A stretch of DNA of 64,000 bases from Pelecanus crispus (GCF_030463565.1 NC_134649.1:34063044-34127043), one strand, 5' to 3'. Positions 1-14,443 are shown, counted from the stretch's first letter. The notes: a model not told the origin generated them from the letters alone. Numbers and translations: made by a program.

Positions 1-3000
1 CACCACCCATATGGATGCAATTGCAAATGAATGACCTCGGAGAGATACGGCCCAGGAGAAATTAACACATACAGGAGGAACTCTCATCCTAATCCCTTTC
101 TGCCAAGGGACACAGGCAACATGGAGCACAGAAAGTCTCATTTGGCAGGACTCAACCTGTGTCAGGCTCTGATCCCTACTCTTTCACTCAAGGCTGGCCC
201 AAGCAAGTCTTGGTACGCCCATCCCTCTCTTGTGGTGGCAAACCAGAAAGAGAAACACCTCTCTAGAGGTGAGAGAAGAGGCGAAACCCACTGCCTCAAA
301 GCTCAGAGCACATCATCAGTCAGTGTCTTCAGTCCTTTAAGAGAGAGGCCCCAGAGGCAGCTCAGCCTGAAGAGGCGTCAACCCAGTAAAGGTCCCAGGG
401 ATAGAGGAAGAGGAAGGACAACAGGGCACAGCTCTCATCCCTGCAGGACAGCATACAGCTAGACACAGGCAGCCAATAGACCAAGCATTATTCAGCACAA
501 ACAAAAAAAGCTCTTTCCAGCCTCTGCCTCACAGCTGCTCATCTGTATTCCAACCCTTTGACCCTGACAACCCTTCTGGCTGAGAGAGATGGGGCCCATC
601 ATTTCATCTGCTCCCTCCCATCACTCTCCTGTTCCAACATCCTTAGCCCACCCACCCCCACTTGCTATAAAGCTGACTGCTTCCTTCACAGGGTCACCTC
701 CCTGCAAAAGAACAAACCTCTCATCTGGACACCGAGTTTCTTGGATGTCATCTGACCAGGACAGGGAAGGAGGAGAGAAAGGTTTTCCTCCAGAACACAG
801 AGATGGAATTGGTTGAAGCAGCTCCAATCAGTTGGGCTGCAGTATGTGAGATGGTATTTTGATTCCAGTCCTACAGCAAGAGACAGCACAAGGCCAGGCG
901 AGGGCAGATTACATGATCTCTCAAAGCCGCCTTTCACTACAGCACAACACATCCTCTGTGTTACTAGAGGGCTTTTTTCGGACTGAATGAAATAACACTC
1001 TACAGCTCTTGATTCCTACCTTAGGGCAGCAACAGCATCTCTCCTGCCCATCTTTCTCCAGGGAGGAGATTAAATATCAGAGATGAATTGAAATGCAGTC
1101 AATCAGGCAAGGCAATCTGCCAAAGTAGCAAAAAGGAAGGCGGAGGGGGGGGAAGAAGGTACCTCAGTACTGAAGTGACCTATTTAAATGCTGCTGCTGA
1201 ATGGCAAGCTGCTGGATCTCTCCAAGGCTCCGAGAGACAGACGAAGAGAACACAGAAGTGGGAACCTTCCTCCTACCCTGGAGGATGGGGACGAACACAC
1301 ATCACTTTTCAAGCATCAGCTGCACTTGAGGAAAGAGGCAGAGTCAGCTGGAAGAGCTGAAGACACAGTACAAGGCTAGTCCAGCCTGATTCTGGGAACT
1401 CAGATCTAGCAATGATCTAGAGAGGAGAATGAGACTCAAACATGTGCACTATTTCAGTAACTGAGGAAAATGCACCCCTCAGCCCCAGAGATTACACAGC
1501 TCCAAGGGGCTTTGGGAACTCCCAGCCCATGAGACCCTCTCAGAGCAGAGGTGCAAAGATCAAGCCTCCAGACCTCCCTGGGATCCGCAAAGGGTGTTTC
1601 CACTTTCCAACAGCAGTAACATACCTGGAGTCAGATCCTTTGGCCACAAAAGCACAAGCTGCTGGGGTTGGAAGTAAGAAAGGCTGGTTTAGTGCCTCTG
1701 TATTTTAACCATTTTAACTACCTTAGGCCAAAGACAGCTGAAGTCTGGGAACGATTCGTATTGTGCTACCATGTCAGAGTCCTGCTGCTCTGAACCAGAG
1801 CTCACACACTACAGTGTTTTGCACAGACACACAGAGAAGGCTTTCCTCTCCCACCAGCATCTGCCTGCACTGGGCATCTGGGTAACCTGCAAGCCACAGC
1901 ATCCACGCTGCAGAGAAAAACTACCAATGCTCAAAGAACAGGCTGATTTCAGAAATCACTGCAACGTCTTTTCAGGGGTGTCTGAAACACTCAAAAATCC
2001 TTTGCCATCAGGGTGCAAGGCCAGAGAGCACAGGTCAAGATTCTCAGAAATGGGTTGGTCCATATCACCTACATCTTCATGTCAAGCAGCAGCAGGTAAA
2101 CCGCAGCAGGAGGGGAGATGGGAAGGCAAAGCAGAGCAGCACCAGAAACTATGACGGAAGGATAGAAAAACCACACCAAGAACTGGAGAAGCAAGCTGTG
2201 GGTCTCTGAAAGGCGTACATGCACGCACACACAGGCACAGTTTCTTGGACTGTTTATCAAGCTCAGGAAGGAAGAGGGATCAGTCTGCCAGAAAGATCAG
2301 AGATGCTGGGGCTGTCATATGACACTCCCTTTAAGAAACAAAACCCACAGAGTGTGCACACACAGACAGAGAGGAAGCTACAAGGAAAGCCTTGAAAACA
2401 GCAGAGGAAACCCTAACCCCACCCCAGAGGTGCTACCTTTAACTAAACCCCATCCCAGAAGCTAATGAAAAGCACAGCCAAATTTGCATTATTTTAGGCA
2501 GACAGTGGACAATTTTCTGTACTCCCCTGGCCCCTCCTGCCCTTACAACATTGCAGTTGGACAAATCCCTTCTCAGCCTGGCTATGTGAAGGACAGGGAG
2601 CCCTACCCAGTCCCAACCCTCTCCTAAGGGTGCTCAGCTCCCTTTAGAAAAAACACTTACTATGCAAGTACACAAACATGCCAAATACCCCTTCCTCATT
2701 CCCAGAAGCTTTGACTCCAGCTGGTATAAAAATCAATAGAGTCAATAAAGCCACTGGCTGTGGACCTAGCAAGAAATGGAGGAAGGTTTGGTCAGCGTAA
2801 TGATTGTACCCTGGCCTAGGCAAGAGAGGTTGCCTCTTACCCCATCAGTAAAGCCCTGTGCAAACTCCTCATACAACCTTACTCTGTTCACAACCACTGC
2901 AGAAAAAGGGAAGAAAATCTTTAGCAGGTTAAAAGGACATCAGGGCATAGCTGAGACTCCCATGCCTGCAAACGCAGGGACACCCATGGAGGGGGGCCAG

Positions 3001-6000
3001 AGTGGGAAACACATCACAAGAGCCATACAGCATCAAATGCTTTCCTGCTCCAGTTTTTAACCGCTCGCACATGAAGCCCAGATGGTTTCCAGAGTGAGGG
3101 AGAAGGGTGTGTTGCTTACACAAGCAATGCCATATTTCAGTAAATATCATATGCCATCCAGACATTCTGGACTGGATCCAATTTCCGTTAGGCTTTGCTC
3201 AACTGGGGACCTGGCTCCTCCAGCAGACAGCAAACTCCATTCGTGCTCAATATATGTCTAAGGCAGACACACATTTTTACCAGATGATCCTTGCTACACC
3301 TGGCATGAAGAGAGGATTTCCAGTGTTCAGCCAACCAACCTCTGCTTCCAGGCTCAGCTCAGACAGAAGCAAGTTAACTCTTCCTCACCAGCACTGTGTA
3401 GGACTGTGTGGGCCACAGCAACCTGCTTCTCCCACTCACCTCTCTGGGGATCCTCAGAGTCTCCTCAGGTTCCTCATGCTCCATCTTAGAACGTCATGTG
3501 TGCAGCTGCAGTGCTAGGAAGCGCCTAGTCTATTTGTTTGATAACTATCACAAAAGACTGGTACCCATCAGATGGAAAAGAATATCTTGAGTTCTTTCCT
3601 TAGGTCCTTTTCAAATGATAATTGTTAAACTTGTATCTAAACAAACAGGGAAGAGCAGAGGTAGGAGGCATTCCAGCAACCACCTCTTCAACATAGTAAG
3701 TTTAAAGAAATGAGGCAACCCAGAAACAGACTTGTCCTTGATACAAAACTCTAAACATAGTTTCAAAAGATGGTCTCCCAGGTCATGATTACTGTTTGCT
3801 GCACTAGAATGTTGGAGGTCTCTGCACAATCTCTGTCTAGTAGCCCATCTCACTTCAGGATCTTACGCTAACCAAGGCAAACAAGGCCTCATCTGAGGAA
3901 TTCTTGCAGACACACTCTTTAGCCCAACTCACCTTTTCGGGACACAGTACTCCAAATACATGCATCCCTCAACCTGCCAAGGAGCAAATGGGACCTCAAC
4001 AGAGGTAGCAGGAATCAACAAAACAAGGCAGGAATTATTCACCCAAAGAACCAACCTATGCTTTTTCTCTGACCAGAACCTCAATGCCTACTTCTCTTTC
4101 AGAAAGCACAGCACATCTTCCAGGCAGCTTTACTCATACCCTCCTTTTAAAAGTCAAGCAAAACTCTTGCAGGCTCGGCAGAGAGAGACTAGATGTCTGA
4201 CTCACTGGCAAAGATGACAAAAGCAGGGTTCCCCTCCTACAGCCTCTGTGCACGAGACACACTGGAATGGACGATAACTTTGTTGAAACCAAACCAGAGA
4301 CCTGACAGATTTTCTGGCATTTTTTTTGGACACTGAAGCCAAAAAATGCACACACTCATGAACCAGGACGGCGTGGGTTTAACGCAAAAAACAGTGAGCA
4401 AGTTTTGTTCCACTCAAGCTATGGGTTTGTTGGGGTTCACCAGCATTAACACACTGGTCACAGTGCAAGAGGTGGAGCGGCTGCACAGCCGCTTCCTCCC
4501 TACACACATCTAATGGGCTGAAGCAGGTGGGCACTGATAAAGCCACAGCGTGAGGCACTGCTGAAGCCGTTCTTCCCTTCTTAAGAAGCACCAACGTCAA
4601 GTCTGAGGAGCCTCTCTAGCTCATTTCTTTGCTCTTCTGTGACTTCCTAGCTTATGGCGGAGCACCTTTCCTCTTCCCAAGCCCTCCCAGACACTGTGTA
4701 CTAGATAACCCCTGCCTTCTCCCTGGTGTTGCATCTAAGCTCCCAAATGAAAGGAGACACGTCATTCAGAGTAAAGCTTCAAATAAACTTTTCTCTCTGG
4801 GAGCAAAGGAGTTTATTTTAAAAACCCAAACCAGGTATCTAATATATAAAGCAGCTCTCACAGATCAGAGCTCCAGACAGGTTAGGCTCAGCCCATGAGC
4901 ACAGGCATCCGTGAGTCCCATTTTCAGCTGTTACACTGCTGAGAATACATGGCCAGCCCTGCAACAAGGAGGAACAAGCCAAAAAAAATCTCTTATATCA
5001 GACCAGCTGGTGACATATTCCTCAAAAACTCTGACAAGTTGTAACTGTGAGTTTTATAGCACACACACACACCCGCATGCTGCAGGGCACTTCTCCAGAT
5101 ACTTCCATGGCTTCCTCAGCACACTGGAAGCTGGTGCTGGCCTTGTTCAGACACTTTGCTCAGTCCTTTTGCAAGCTCTGTTGTCTGTGTACGTCTCCCA
5201 CGTCTACTCCTTCTGAGGGACTCATGCTGTAAATCTTGGTATTGCTACAGCAATTTCCCAGTCTAATCACATGCCTTGTTGCATTACCACAGCAGTGATA
5301 GCTGGTTGAACCACACACCACATCCTTGCAATTGTTTCTATTACTCACAATTGACTTATTTATTAAATTTCAGCTTGCCAAGCCTTGCCAGAAGATGAGC
5401 AAGATCCCTGTCACCCCTCCTTGCTGTTGATCAGAGTGGCAGAGGGCAGGTGAGTAGGCTGCGAGTTTGAGCTGTGAAACAGTCCCAGCAATTTTGTAAG
5501 AACGTGCTTTCTCCAGCAGGCAAGCTCCCTTGCATTTAAACACCAGGGCTTGAGTCCTGGGAAGTAAACGCTTGAATTGCAACAGAAATCAAAAGGGAAA
5601 GTAGATGCAAACGAAGCCTAAATTAATTCGTGATTTTAGAGCAGATAAGTATTTCCACAGACTTGCTTGTAGCATGGCACCAGCTGCAGTCCCTACACGC
5701 AGGTCTATCTCTGCACCCACCCTCACTTGCAGATCTACCTAAGAGCAATCCATAATAGAAAAGTAAAGTGCCTCCAGATGCAAGTAACTCTGCTTGTGGG
5801 GGATTTCCTGGGCTTGGAACAAGCAGCCTGATGGCTCCTGGCTGCTTCAGAGGCCCAACCCACCATCTTGTGCCTCACAAACACTCCTCTGACAAAAGAC
5901 TTTGACTCCTTGCTTTCAAAGGGGAATAAACAGAAGGCAAGTTCAGACAAGGCTCATGGCTGCTTGCCCAGCCAGGCCTCAGCTAGTCCTTCATAGTAAA

Positions 6001-9000
6001 TATTTGTTCTTAATTACAGTGCCGTTTGCCCCGGGAGCTTGCCTGCAATCTGTAGGAGGGAGGGGGATTATGTTGTTGATAGGTAAATAATAGCTCTTTC
6101 ATCCAGAGAACCCAGTGCATTTTCCAAAGATGAAAGCCTCCTGAATACTTTCCCCATAGGTTAGGGTAAGGATTTTAAATCTTTGTCCCACTCGGGGGCA
6201 TGCCAAAAACTCCCACAGTAGGTTCAGAGAGAGGGAGACTGGAGCTTCACTGCGACAACTCCCACTCCAGCCTTGCTGTGAGCCGGTGTCAAGTGGGACA
6301 GATTCAGCACTAGCAACTGGCAAAGCAGGTGTTAGGCAGGATCTGGTCTGCCATTGTAAGGTGAAGTGAGGGTAGAGTCTGCTGCTAAACTGGCAGCATC
6401 AAGCACATGCTGCTCTGCCATGCTCTGTCATGCCTGGCCATCACACTGAGACACTGAAGCCAGGTAGCCAAAGTTAGATGGAGCCAGGAACAAACTCCAT
6501 CCGTCCTGGTCCCCAGGTCCTGCTTCTGCCCAGCAGGCAGCCATGCTCCTTCATACCCAGCTCCTGTATGGAGAGCTTCCAAGGGCTTGGAGCATCTTCT
6601 AGGGAAGGGCAAGGTGCTGCCCAAGCACAGAGCAGCCATGTGAAGCAATCCCACAGATGACATGTGGGAAGCAGCCAGTTCTCACTCTCCCCAAAAGCTG
6701 ACAAGCCTGAGTGTTGATCTTCCTGCATTCAGCTTCCAAAACATCAAAAATACAAAGATTTATCAGCAAAACTTAGGGAAATATAAGCAAGATGGCCAAC
6801 CTCTGCTCTGTTTGAGGAGGAGGTGAGAAGTGACCTCCTCCCACCCATCATGAGAAAATCCATCTGACCCTCTGGGAGGCAGTGAAGGGGTACAAGCATT
6901 CCCCTTCTCTCCAAGACACCTAGCTAATGTCACTGCCAAGGCATCTGGTATCTCGGAGTCAGAGGTCAGAGCCAAGCTTCCTCCAGCCCCAGAACACATT
7001 ACCCATTTCTTCCATAAAGAAAAAAAAAACAAACAAAAACAACATCAAAAAACCCCACCATAGGCCATCAAAACCAGTATCTACCCATGCTACAGCTCCC
7101 ACATTCCTAATCCATCCCCAGTAACCAAGCCCAGCACAGAGAGCAGAGGATAAATGCCTGTAAACACCAGAAATGAGAGGAGACTTCGAAGAGCAGGCCC
7201 TGAACTTTCAGGGGAGAGCCAGACATGCAGAAGTCTGACACTATAATATTTAAAAATCCAAGATAAACCGCACTGCTTTCCTCCCATGTTCAGCCCATTG
7301 CTCACAAAGAGGTTTTTTGCATGTCCCAGCTAGGCAGGAGCAGCCACAGAGATGATATTGCACTTTTAATGCCCAAAAAAGCAATACAAACTCTCCAGCA
7401 CCACCTCTGCTGCTCTCCTGCTCCTTGTCTTATCATTTACAAGCAGATTTGCTGGGCTTGGTTTTGTTCCTCTTTCAAAACATCACCCAAGCCCTTTTTT
7501 TTTTTTTTTTTTCCCTCCTCCCCTCTAAACTCTGCTTAAAAAAAGTGCCATTCCCTCCCCCCAGCTCTAACGGACTGGCCTGAAATCTGTTGCCAACATG
7601 CAATAAATATTTGTACAGTTCCTTTGTAACTTCATTCATCTCTCTCTACGGCAACACTTGAATCATTTAGCATTTTTCCGCTCTTACCGAAGGTCTTCAA
7701 GTTCCTAGACAGAGATTTAATTAAGCTTCTGAAAACCCCCAGTCCAATATCCTCTACTAACACCCTCACAGTGAGCTGGAGTTTTTCAGCTTGACCCGTA
7801 CATGAAATCTGCTGTGGTGTGAGCAGTGGGAAAGAGAAAGATTCGCTCCATGCATCCTCCCCTCTACAGTAATACCCCCCATAACTGGGGGACAGCTAGT
7901 CCCAGGCCTCATATCTGCACTTTTACACAAGCCCCAACTCCATGAGCAGTTAAGACAAATGATTCATTGTCTTATGTCCAGTAAAGGACTGCACTGGAGC
8001 TATGGGACCAGAAATGTGGCTGGTGTCAAGTCTTTCCTATGGTATGTTGCTATGTCCTACCCACCCGAATCTCTTTATTACAACCTTTAGATGTTAACTT
8101 CGCTTCCTGCCACTAAATTCATCAGGCAGGCTTCCTTGCTATTATGGTAGTTATAAGGTACATGGTTAGAGGCACATTTTATAGTGCACCTAAACAAGGA
8201 GTTAATCCTACAAATCTACGTAAGAAACATAGTACATTTAGAACAAGAAATCAACAAGGAGGGAAGTTTTGAAAAGCCACTTTCAAACAATCCTTTGCTT
8301 ATCCCTGACTGAGGCTGAACCTTTAACACAAGTCTGCCAACAAGCCCCAAACTATCTAGACCCTCCACCTGTAACAGAAGCACCTTAAAACCAAAAGCAC
8401 CATTGGGTCCCTGTTACTTGCCCAGAGTCCCACTCCTGAGCAGTCCTGAGCCTTCCAAACCCAAATCACCAGCTTACAACCTTATCAAAAATGGAAGAAC
8501 TTGGATTTGGGGTTAATATGATTTTTTCCTTTTGAAAGGAAGGGCGGGGGGGAGCAACCAGGGAAGCATAAGTAAGTTTACATACAAAGGATTGAAATGG
8601 AAAGAAAAAGCATTCCAACAAAACAAATTACTTTCAGATTAATGTGTTTTCCTTTCCTGATGCTGGACAAACTACCTTAAAACGGTAGCAAGGAGGAAGT
8701 GTGTTTCTCCTAACTCTGTTCTCTAACACAGATGTAGACTACTATCAGGGAAGCAGAGAACAGGGCTGAACAGATTTCTCACCAAAACCTATAAGCCTGA
8801 AAAAAGCCATCACGCAGTAGCAGCTACCAGTGACTTCTTGAATGAGCTCACCTTGAGACCAAAGCAAAAAGCCCAGACTCTTGATCCTTACAGTCCCTTG
8901 AAATAATGAGAGGAAGGATGCACATATATTTAAGTTAATTCATTCGAAGTTTAGGCACACACCCCCTTACCTTTGGCAATACAGAGAATAAATATTCACC

Positions 9001-9059
9001 AGGGAATGGAGCAGGGCAGGGGTAGACCAGAAGAAACAGTACACATCTTGTGAGTCATG
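1..9059. other. Non-coding flank, nothing recognised
   Basis: This is unique-looking sequence of mixed composition. Open frames are short and match no family I recognise. It contains a short CA repeat at 5060-5072 and a T18 run at 7495-7512. No CR1, tRNA or splice-flanked coding segment was identified. It lies more than 16 kb downstream of DUSP7. Confidence 0.6.
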
Positions 9060-9270
9060 GCAAGCCATAACAGAGGATTCATTAACTGGGTTCAGGTGAT
9101 CCTATTAGCTTTGCAATTGCTGCACATCAGGCTGCAGAGTAATTAGGCCTGCAATTCAGAAGGATTTACCAGAATTTTTTTTATTAAAACACTGTTGTTG
9201 TTAATCAGCCTGACTAAAGTCTTCAGAGTTATTAGCCTGCTGCACAGAAGTCATAATTACTTCATCCACT
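9060..9270. promoter_or_regulatory. AT-rich block with clustered homeodomain-type sites (possible conserved element)
   Basis: This ~210-base block contains TAATTA at 9140-9145, several further ATTA/TAAT cores, a CAATTG E-box near 9115 and ATAATTAC near 9253, flanked by ordinary sequence. Such density is typical of conserved developmental enhancers, but conservation cannot be seen from one sequence. Confidence 0.25.
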
Positions 9271-10957
9271 GGGGAAGAAGGCATCAAAGAAACTGCCTGG
9301 GATCACCTGCAGGTTTAGAGGACCAAAGGAAAGCCGGGAATTCAATGGGACATCTCCCTTTGGCATCACCACAGGCTTTTCATCAAGTTTCCAAGTGGAG
9401 CACTTGGGAAGCCAGCAGAGAATGTAAGAACATCAAGCCTACACAGGAAGGATTTGCCATCGGAAGTATGCCAAGGCAACACCCAGATGTATTAGTTGAC
9501 TCAGAGTTACTGCATAAGTCCTAATTGCTGCCTAAAAGTTTAGTGGTCCACCTGAATTACATGATCTCTATCTGCTGGGGATGTTTGGCCACCCTGCAGC
9601 ATCTCACAGAAGCAAGGACCATATTTCCTTTTCCAGAGGGAGAGCATTTTTCAGTGCAGACAGACTCAACCACTCCAGAGAGGGGTAAAGGGCAAGCATC
9701 TCCCACCAGGACAGTGGAACATGATCGGCTCCTGGGTTTCTCAGCATATGGCTAGCCATGGGAACAGGAGGATGCATCCCAGCTCCAGTCCCTGACCTCA
9801 CTTCCACCAGGTTTAAGGCAGGCTTGATTCAGGTGACGGAGAACTGGGCTCACCAAGTCTGGCCACAGGATTGAGAAAGAGTGAGGCATCCGGGCACCTA
9901 CTGTCCTGCCCTGCTCTGCTCCCATGGACACTACACACACAGCCCTGTATGAGAGCAGGAGGGCAGAGACACTAACAGAGGTGAGAGAAGTGACTTCCCT
10001 CTCCAGTCTCTCAAACCAGACTTGGTGAGCATAGGACAGTGGCTCTGCGAGTCAGGCTATCCCTCCTCTGCCACAAGCACTGCCCATTCCTCTTCCTAGC
10101 CCCCTTTCCTCAGAGGTTTACTACCAGTATAGAGAACATCCTTTCCCAGTTTCATCCCCACCATACCAGCTGGCATCTGCAGCAAGCACACTTCCACCAG
10201 GAGGGAACCGGCAGCCTACGCTGCCCAATTGTTAAACCAAGAGACCACACTTTAATAGTTCCTGCGCATCCAGGTACTCCGTAAGAAACCCTGCCAGACC
10301 CTCTGAAACACAACATCCTCACCCATATTAAGCAATGCAGACAGTTTATCAACAGTCTAAAGGGAAGATCAGAAAGGAGAACATGATGAAAGAGCAAGTG
10401 GAAATACGCATGTACACACAGGCTGTGAGGATGCGGAAATAACATTAGGGCAATAACAAGTAGCCAACCCTCACCACAGGCTCTGGAAGGGAGGAGATCT
10501 GTTTGTAATTACCAGGCACCTTCAGAAGAGAGACTTGGACTTTTATGCTCTGGAGAGCCAAGACTCTGATGCGTTCTGCTTTGCCCAAGGTCTCTAAATA
10601 ACTGATCTGATGCGCCCCTGAACTGCCTGTCCCAGTGCCCAGCCTGGGCTTGCTCCAGTGGGAAGAGCATGGTGGACCCCTGACAGCGTCTCCCTCAGAA
10701 ACGTCCTGCTCAGATGCACAGCACAGAAAGCATAAAGGATATTCTAACTAGTGCAGGGACATACTTCTGAAGAAAAAAATACTCTGTTTTAATAAGCAGG
10801 CTAAATGAACATGTTAAATATCTTACTATTCCACAGGGAGGTGATAGGGGAGATTTTGCCAGCTTCCCTCCTTCAGCACTTCAAACACTTTAGCACATAT
10901 GCCCCACAGGGAAGTCTGTACAGTGTCTAAACCTAGTGTAGGTTTTACATCATTAGC
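9271..10957. other. Non-coding stretch, nothing recognised
   Basis: Unique sequence with no repeat, RNA gene or coding exon that I can support. Confidence 0.6.
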
Positions 10958-11008
10958 CTTGTACAACACCTAGCACAGGACTAATGATGTAATGCAAATA
11001 ATTAAACA
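10958..11008 (+). repeat. Possible 3' tail of an ancient SINE or L2-type element
   Basis: The order of short words TTGTACAACACCTAGCACA, then TAATGCAAATAATTAAA, resembles the 3' end of old amniote SINE/LINE-type repeats as I remember it. The ATGCAAAT octamer at 10992-10999 may be a by-product of this origin. The match is judged by eye. Confidence 0.3.
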
Positions 11009-11249
11009 TAAAATCATGGTTGGCAGTTGATAGAAGGGAGTTGGTTGGAACAGCTCACAGTGACAGTTTGTTCTTCCTTTGCCCTAATTCAAATCGCAGA
11101 GGTGAAAAGTGCTGTCCTGCCTGGCAGGATCACAGTACAAGGACCCCTTCGAATTTCCAGACCAAATAAACTGCTTGTTAACTGTCTGACCAACTGCAGA
11201 GGGGATAACCATCTGGCTCTGACCTGCTAGCATCCTGCCAAAAAGGGTT

Positions 11250-11290
11250 AAAAAAAAAAAAAAAAAAAAAAAAAGAGGAAAAAAAAAAAA
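11250..11290. repeat. A-rich tract (A25 plus A12)
   Basis: A run of 25 A residues is followed by GAGG and a further A12. It could be the tail of a retroposed sequence on the + strand, but no parent sequence is recognised upstream. Confidence 0.8.
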
Positions 11291-14200
11291 CACTCCAAAG
11301 ACTTCTGAACTCTTTTGCAAATAAAGCAATAATAATAAAAACAGATCTGATCTTTCTAAACCATCAATACTGAGCTTAACTAAACATTTCGCTCTTTTAC
11401 AGCTGGACACTAGAGCTACGTGTACAAGTTGGAACCAAATGCTCACCAAATGCTCACCTTTGTCAGTTCACAAATTAGCCTTGAATAGACTTCAGTTTTG
11501 ATGACTTTACTTGTTATGTTCAGTTACTCAATGTATGGTTTATGTGAACATATTTCAGCTAATAGATAATTCACAAATAATTCCTTTGGTTGCCCAAATC
11601 ACACGGTGACTTTCAAACATAAGATCTCCTAAATCACCTATTAAATTTGGATTCCAAGTGGAGACAGCCTTAAGGGACCTGGTTTTCTAGACACTGTTTA
11701 TGGGCTATCTCACCACTGGTTTGGGGGGAACTTCCATAGTCACTTTTTAAAGTCTAGGCCAGATTTCTCTTTCATTTTAAATTTTAAAGTCATGCAAAAA
11801 GTTTCAAAATTACAGACTCACATTCTGTGGACGCTGCTGAGAATAAACTATTAACATTCCTATGAAACCCTTAAAAAGTGCTGCATACACAGCCACAAGC
11901 CCTATGTGCTGTTTCCCTTTGAATCCTTCTCAGCTGTTTTTTTTTTCTCTGAAGGCTTCACTGAGCTCTACTGAACATAAATAAAGAAGTTAAACATTTC
12001 CTTTTCTGGTACATCACACCAATTGATACTTGACTCACAGACCTTCCAGGCCTAGAAGGTTTTGCATTCGTAAGGGAATGTATCTCCAAAATGAAGCCTT
12101 TTTGTATGTTTTCCTGTTTACACTTCCATTGTGTTGCAGTCATAGTTTGCTTTTTTTTTTTCCCCATGCAAAGCAAGAAGCAGTTTCAATTAACAAATTA
12201 CAGATTCCTGTAAATATTCTCTACTTGGGGAGGGTAAAGGAGAGGTTTCCGGGGCAGAGGAATAATAAAAAAAAAAAAAGCAAACCAGAATAAGGGTTAT
12301 AAAACTGGAAAGTAAACAGGCTAAGCAACTTTTTAAAATCCCTTGCACAGAAGACACCTGTCTTCCAGCAGGCACAGCAGAAGGTGTCACGTGAAGCAGC
12401 AAAAGGGAATATACTGAGACCCAAGGGCAACTCAACAGCCATGAGGCTTGCTAAAAGCCATTGGCCTTTATCAGAAAGGCATGCCAACAGCAGAACCACC
12501 CGTTCCTCTCAGTCCGTGTCTGCAGGAAACATGATAAAAACCTTCACCAAAATATAAATAGGGAGTCAGGACTTGCCAGCTTGTTATTTCACACGACAGC
12601 TGTGCCACAAGGGTGCTGCCTGGGATCACGTCCCTGCTGACTGGGGTACTGAAGAAAGTGGAAGGCAAAAGACAGCACCCACCCTAAACTGGCTCTCACT
12701 GCTTATTTTGGAGCCACATACCTGAAGTCATGTTTAGAGCCAGGAAGAAGGAAGACATATAGACTAGAAGTAGGCTGTGCTCTCCATTCAAAGCTTTGCT
12801 CTCTGTTCACCAGGAGTATCCGACTGCAGGCAATTAAAACTGGCCCTCTGCTCTTTGGTGGTGTTTGTTGCTTCAAATTCTTGCCCACAGTCACTGGTAA
12901 TGGAGCACACAAGAAAACTCTCCGCTTTCCCCACCCTGCTCTTCCACACATGGCAGTTCACCTGAGCCCCAAGACTGGATGCTCACTCAGGAAAGGCCTC
13001 CACTTAAAGGAAACTGGTTACTTCCACCAAAACTGCCTTGGTAGCAAGTTTAATAAATGAAGAATGCCCTAAGGAGAGACAAGCAAGAGTTTGGCATGGA
13101 GCATCTACTCCATCCTGCTCACTGAACACCAGTCCCTCCCAGTACTGTGAAGAGCGTTTGCCAGGGCTGCACCAGATCTGGACCTGGAAGTCAGCCTGAA
13201 ACCCCACCCCAAGGTCCTCCTGTGTGCTCTGCACCCCCTCCTGGCCAAGCCTTCTCTTCTTCAGGGCTTCCCACATGGCAGGATGCCACTGCCTGCATTT
13301 CTCCAGGGGACACCCCAGATAGGGATAGCTACAGATCAGGATTCCAGCAGTTGGGCACTCTGGCATGACACCTTAGACCTATGCTTAGAGCAGGCCTTGG
13401 AGAAGGAGGCTGGGTCTGGAGGTTCTGGTGAAAGCTGGTTTGTTAAAAACTCAGGGCTCAGCCCCTGCTCTGCCACAAACCTTCTGTTAGTGGCTCAGTC
13501 CAGGGTCTCCTCACAGCCTGCGTAGAATATTCCTTTCCCTTTGTCTCCTGCCTGGCTAAGCACCCTGTGGCTGGCGTGTGCCTTCCGCAGCCAGCCTGCA
13601 GCACAGGGACTTACATTCCTGGAGCAGACCAGATCCCAACAGCACACACAAAACAAGAGTTCCTGAATCAGTCTTCTTCCTGCAGCAAGCAGAAAACTCT
13701 CCCTCCAGTCCTTCCACCTTCCCAAACTCCAGTGCCTCACGGGGCCACTCAGGGTTTTGCAGGAATGCCGGCCCCTTCACCCTCACAGCTCCTTCACTGC
13801 AGGGTATCTGCCATCTGTAAAGGGGGAAATATCACACAGCAGCACCTGGCTAGCAAAGGATCAACATTCAAACATCCATGCTACAGAAAGTCTTGGGGAG
13901 AAAACTAACAGACAGGGGCGGGCTTCAACCCATGCGAAGGAGTGGAGCATCTGGCAAGAAGACAGCAAAGGCAGCAAAATCCAGTGAGCTCAGCAACCAG
14001 GCACAGCATTTTAGCAGAGACCATGGAGCGCCACAGTTGATATTTGCAGACCTGACTGGCAACCAGGCAGGATTAAAGCTCCACTTATAAAATTCCAAGG
14101 TTAATAGATGTTATAAGCATGTTACCAGGTGCCGTGACTTGCTAGAAGCACATCCCTGAAGATAGCAGAAGCAATTACAAGCACTCTGTTCACTATCCAG

Positions 14201-14369
14201 CTGCATCAACCACCCATAGACACTACTTAGCAACCCTTTATAAAAGTAAACTTAGCACAAAGGAGGATCTGGTGTCCCCACCCCACTGTGTATGTTCTCT
14301 GAGCCAGCCCTGCTCCTGGACAGAGTTCATCTTAAACAGAGCCCAAATGCATCAGTTATTTTAAAATTT
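11291..14369. other. Non-coding stretch, nothing recognised
   Basis: AT-rich up to about 12.3 kb, then mixed composition. A T11 run lies at 12151-12161. No exon, RNA gene or interspersed repeat is supported. Confidence 0.55.
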
Positions 14370-14443
14370 AAAAAAAAAAAAACAACCCCAAACAAACAAA
14401 AAAACCCACCACCAAACCCAAACCAAACCCCACCAAACAAAAA
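14370..14443 (+). repeat. A/C-only low-complexity tract (CCAAA-like)
   Basis: Seventy-four consecutive bases consist only of A and C, after an A-run, with repeated CCAAA and ACAAA words. It is a degenerate simple repeat with a strict purine/pyrimidine division that differs from ordinary poly(A) tails. Confidence 0.85.
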
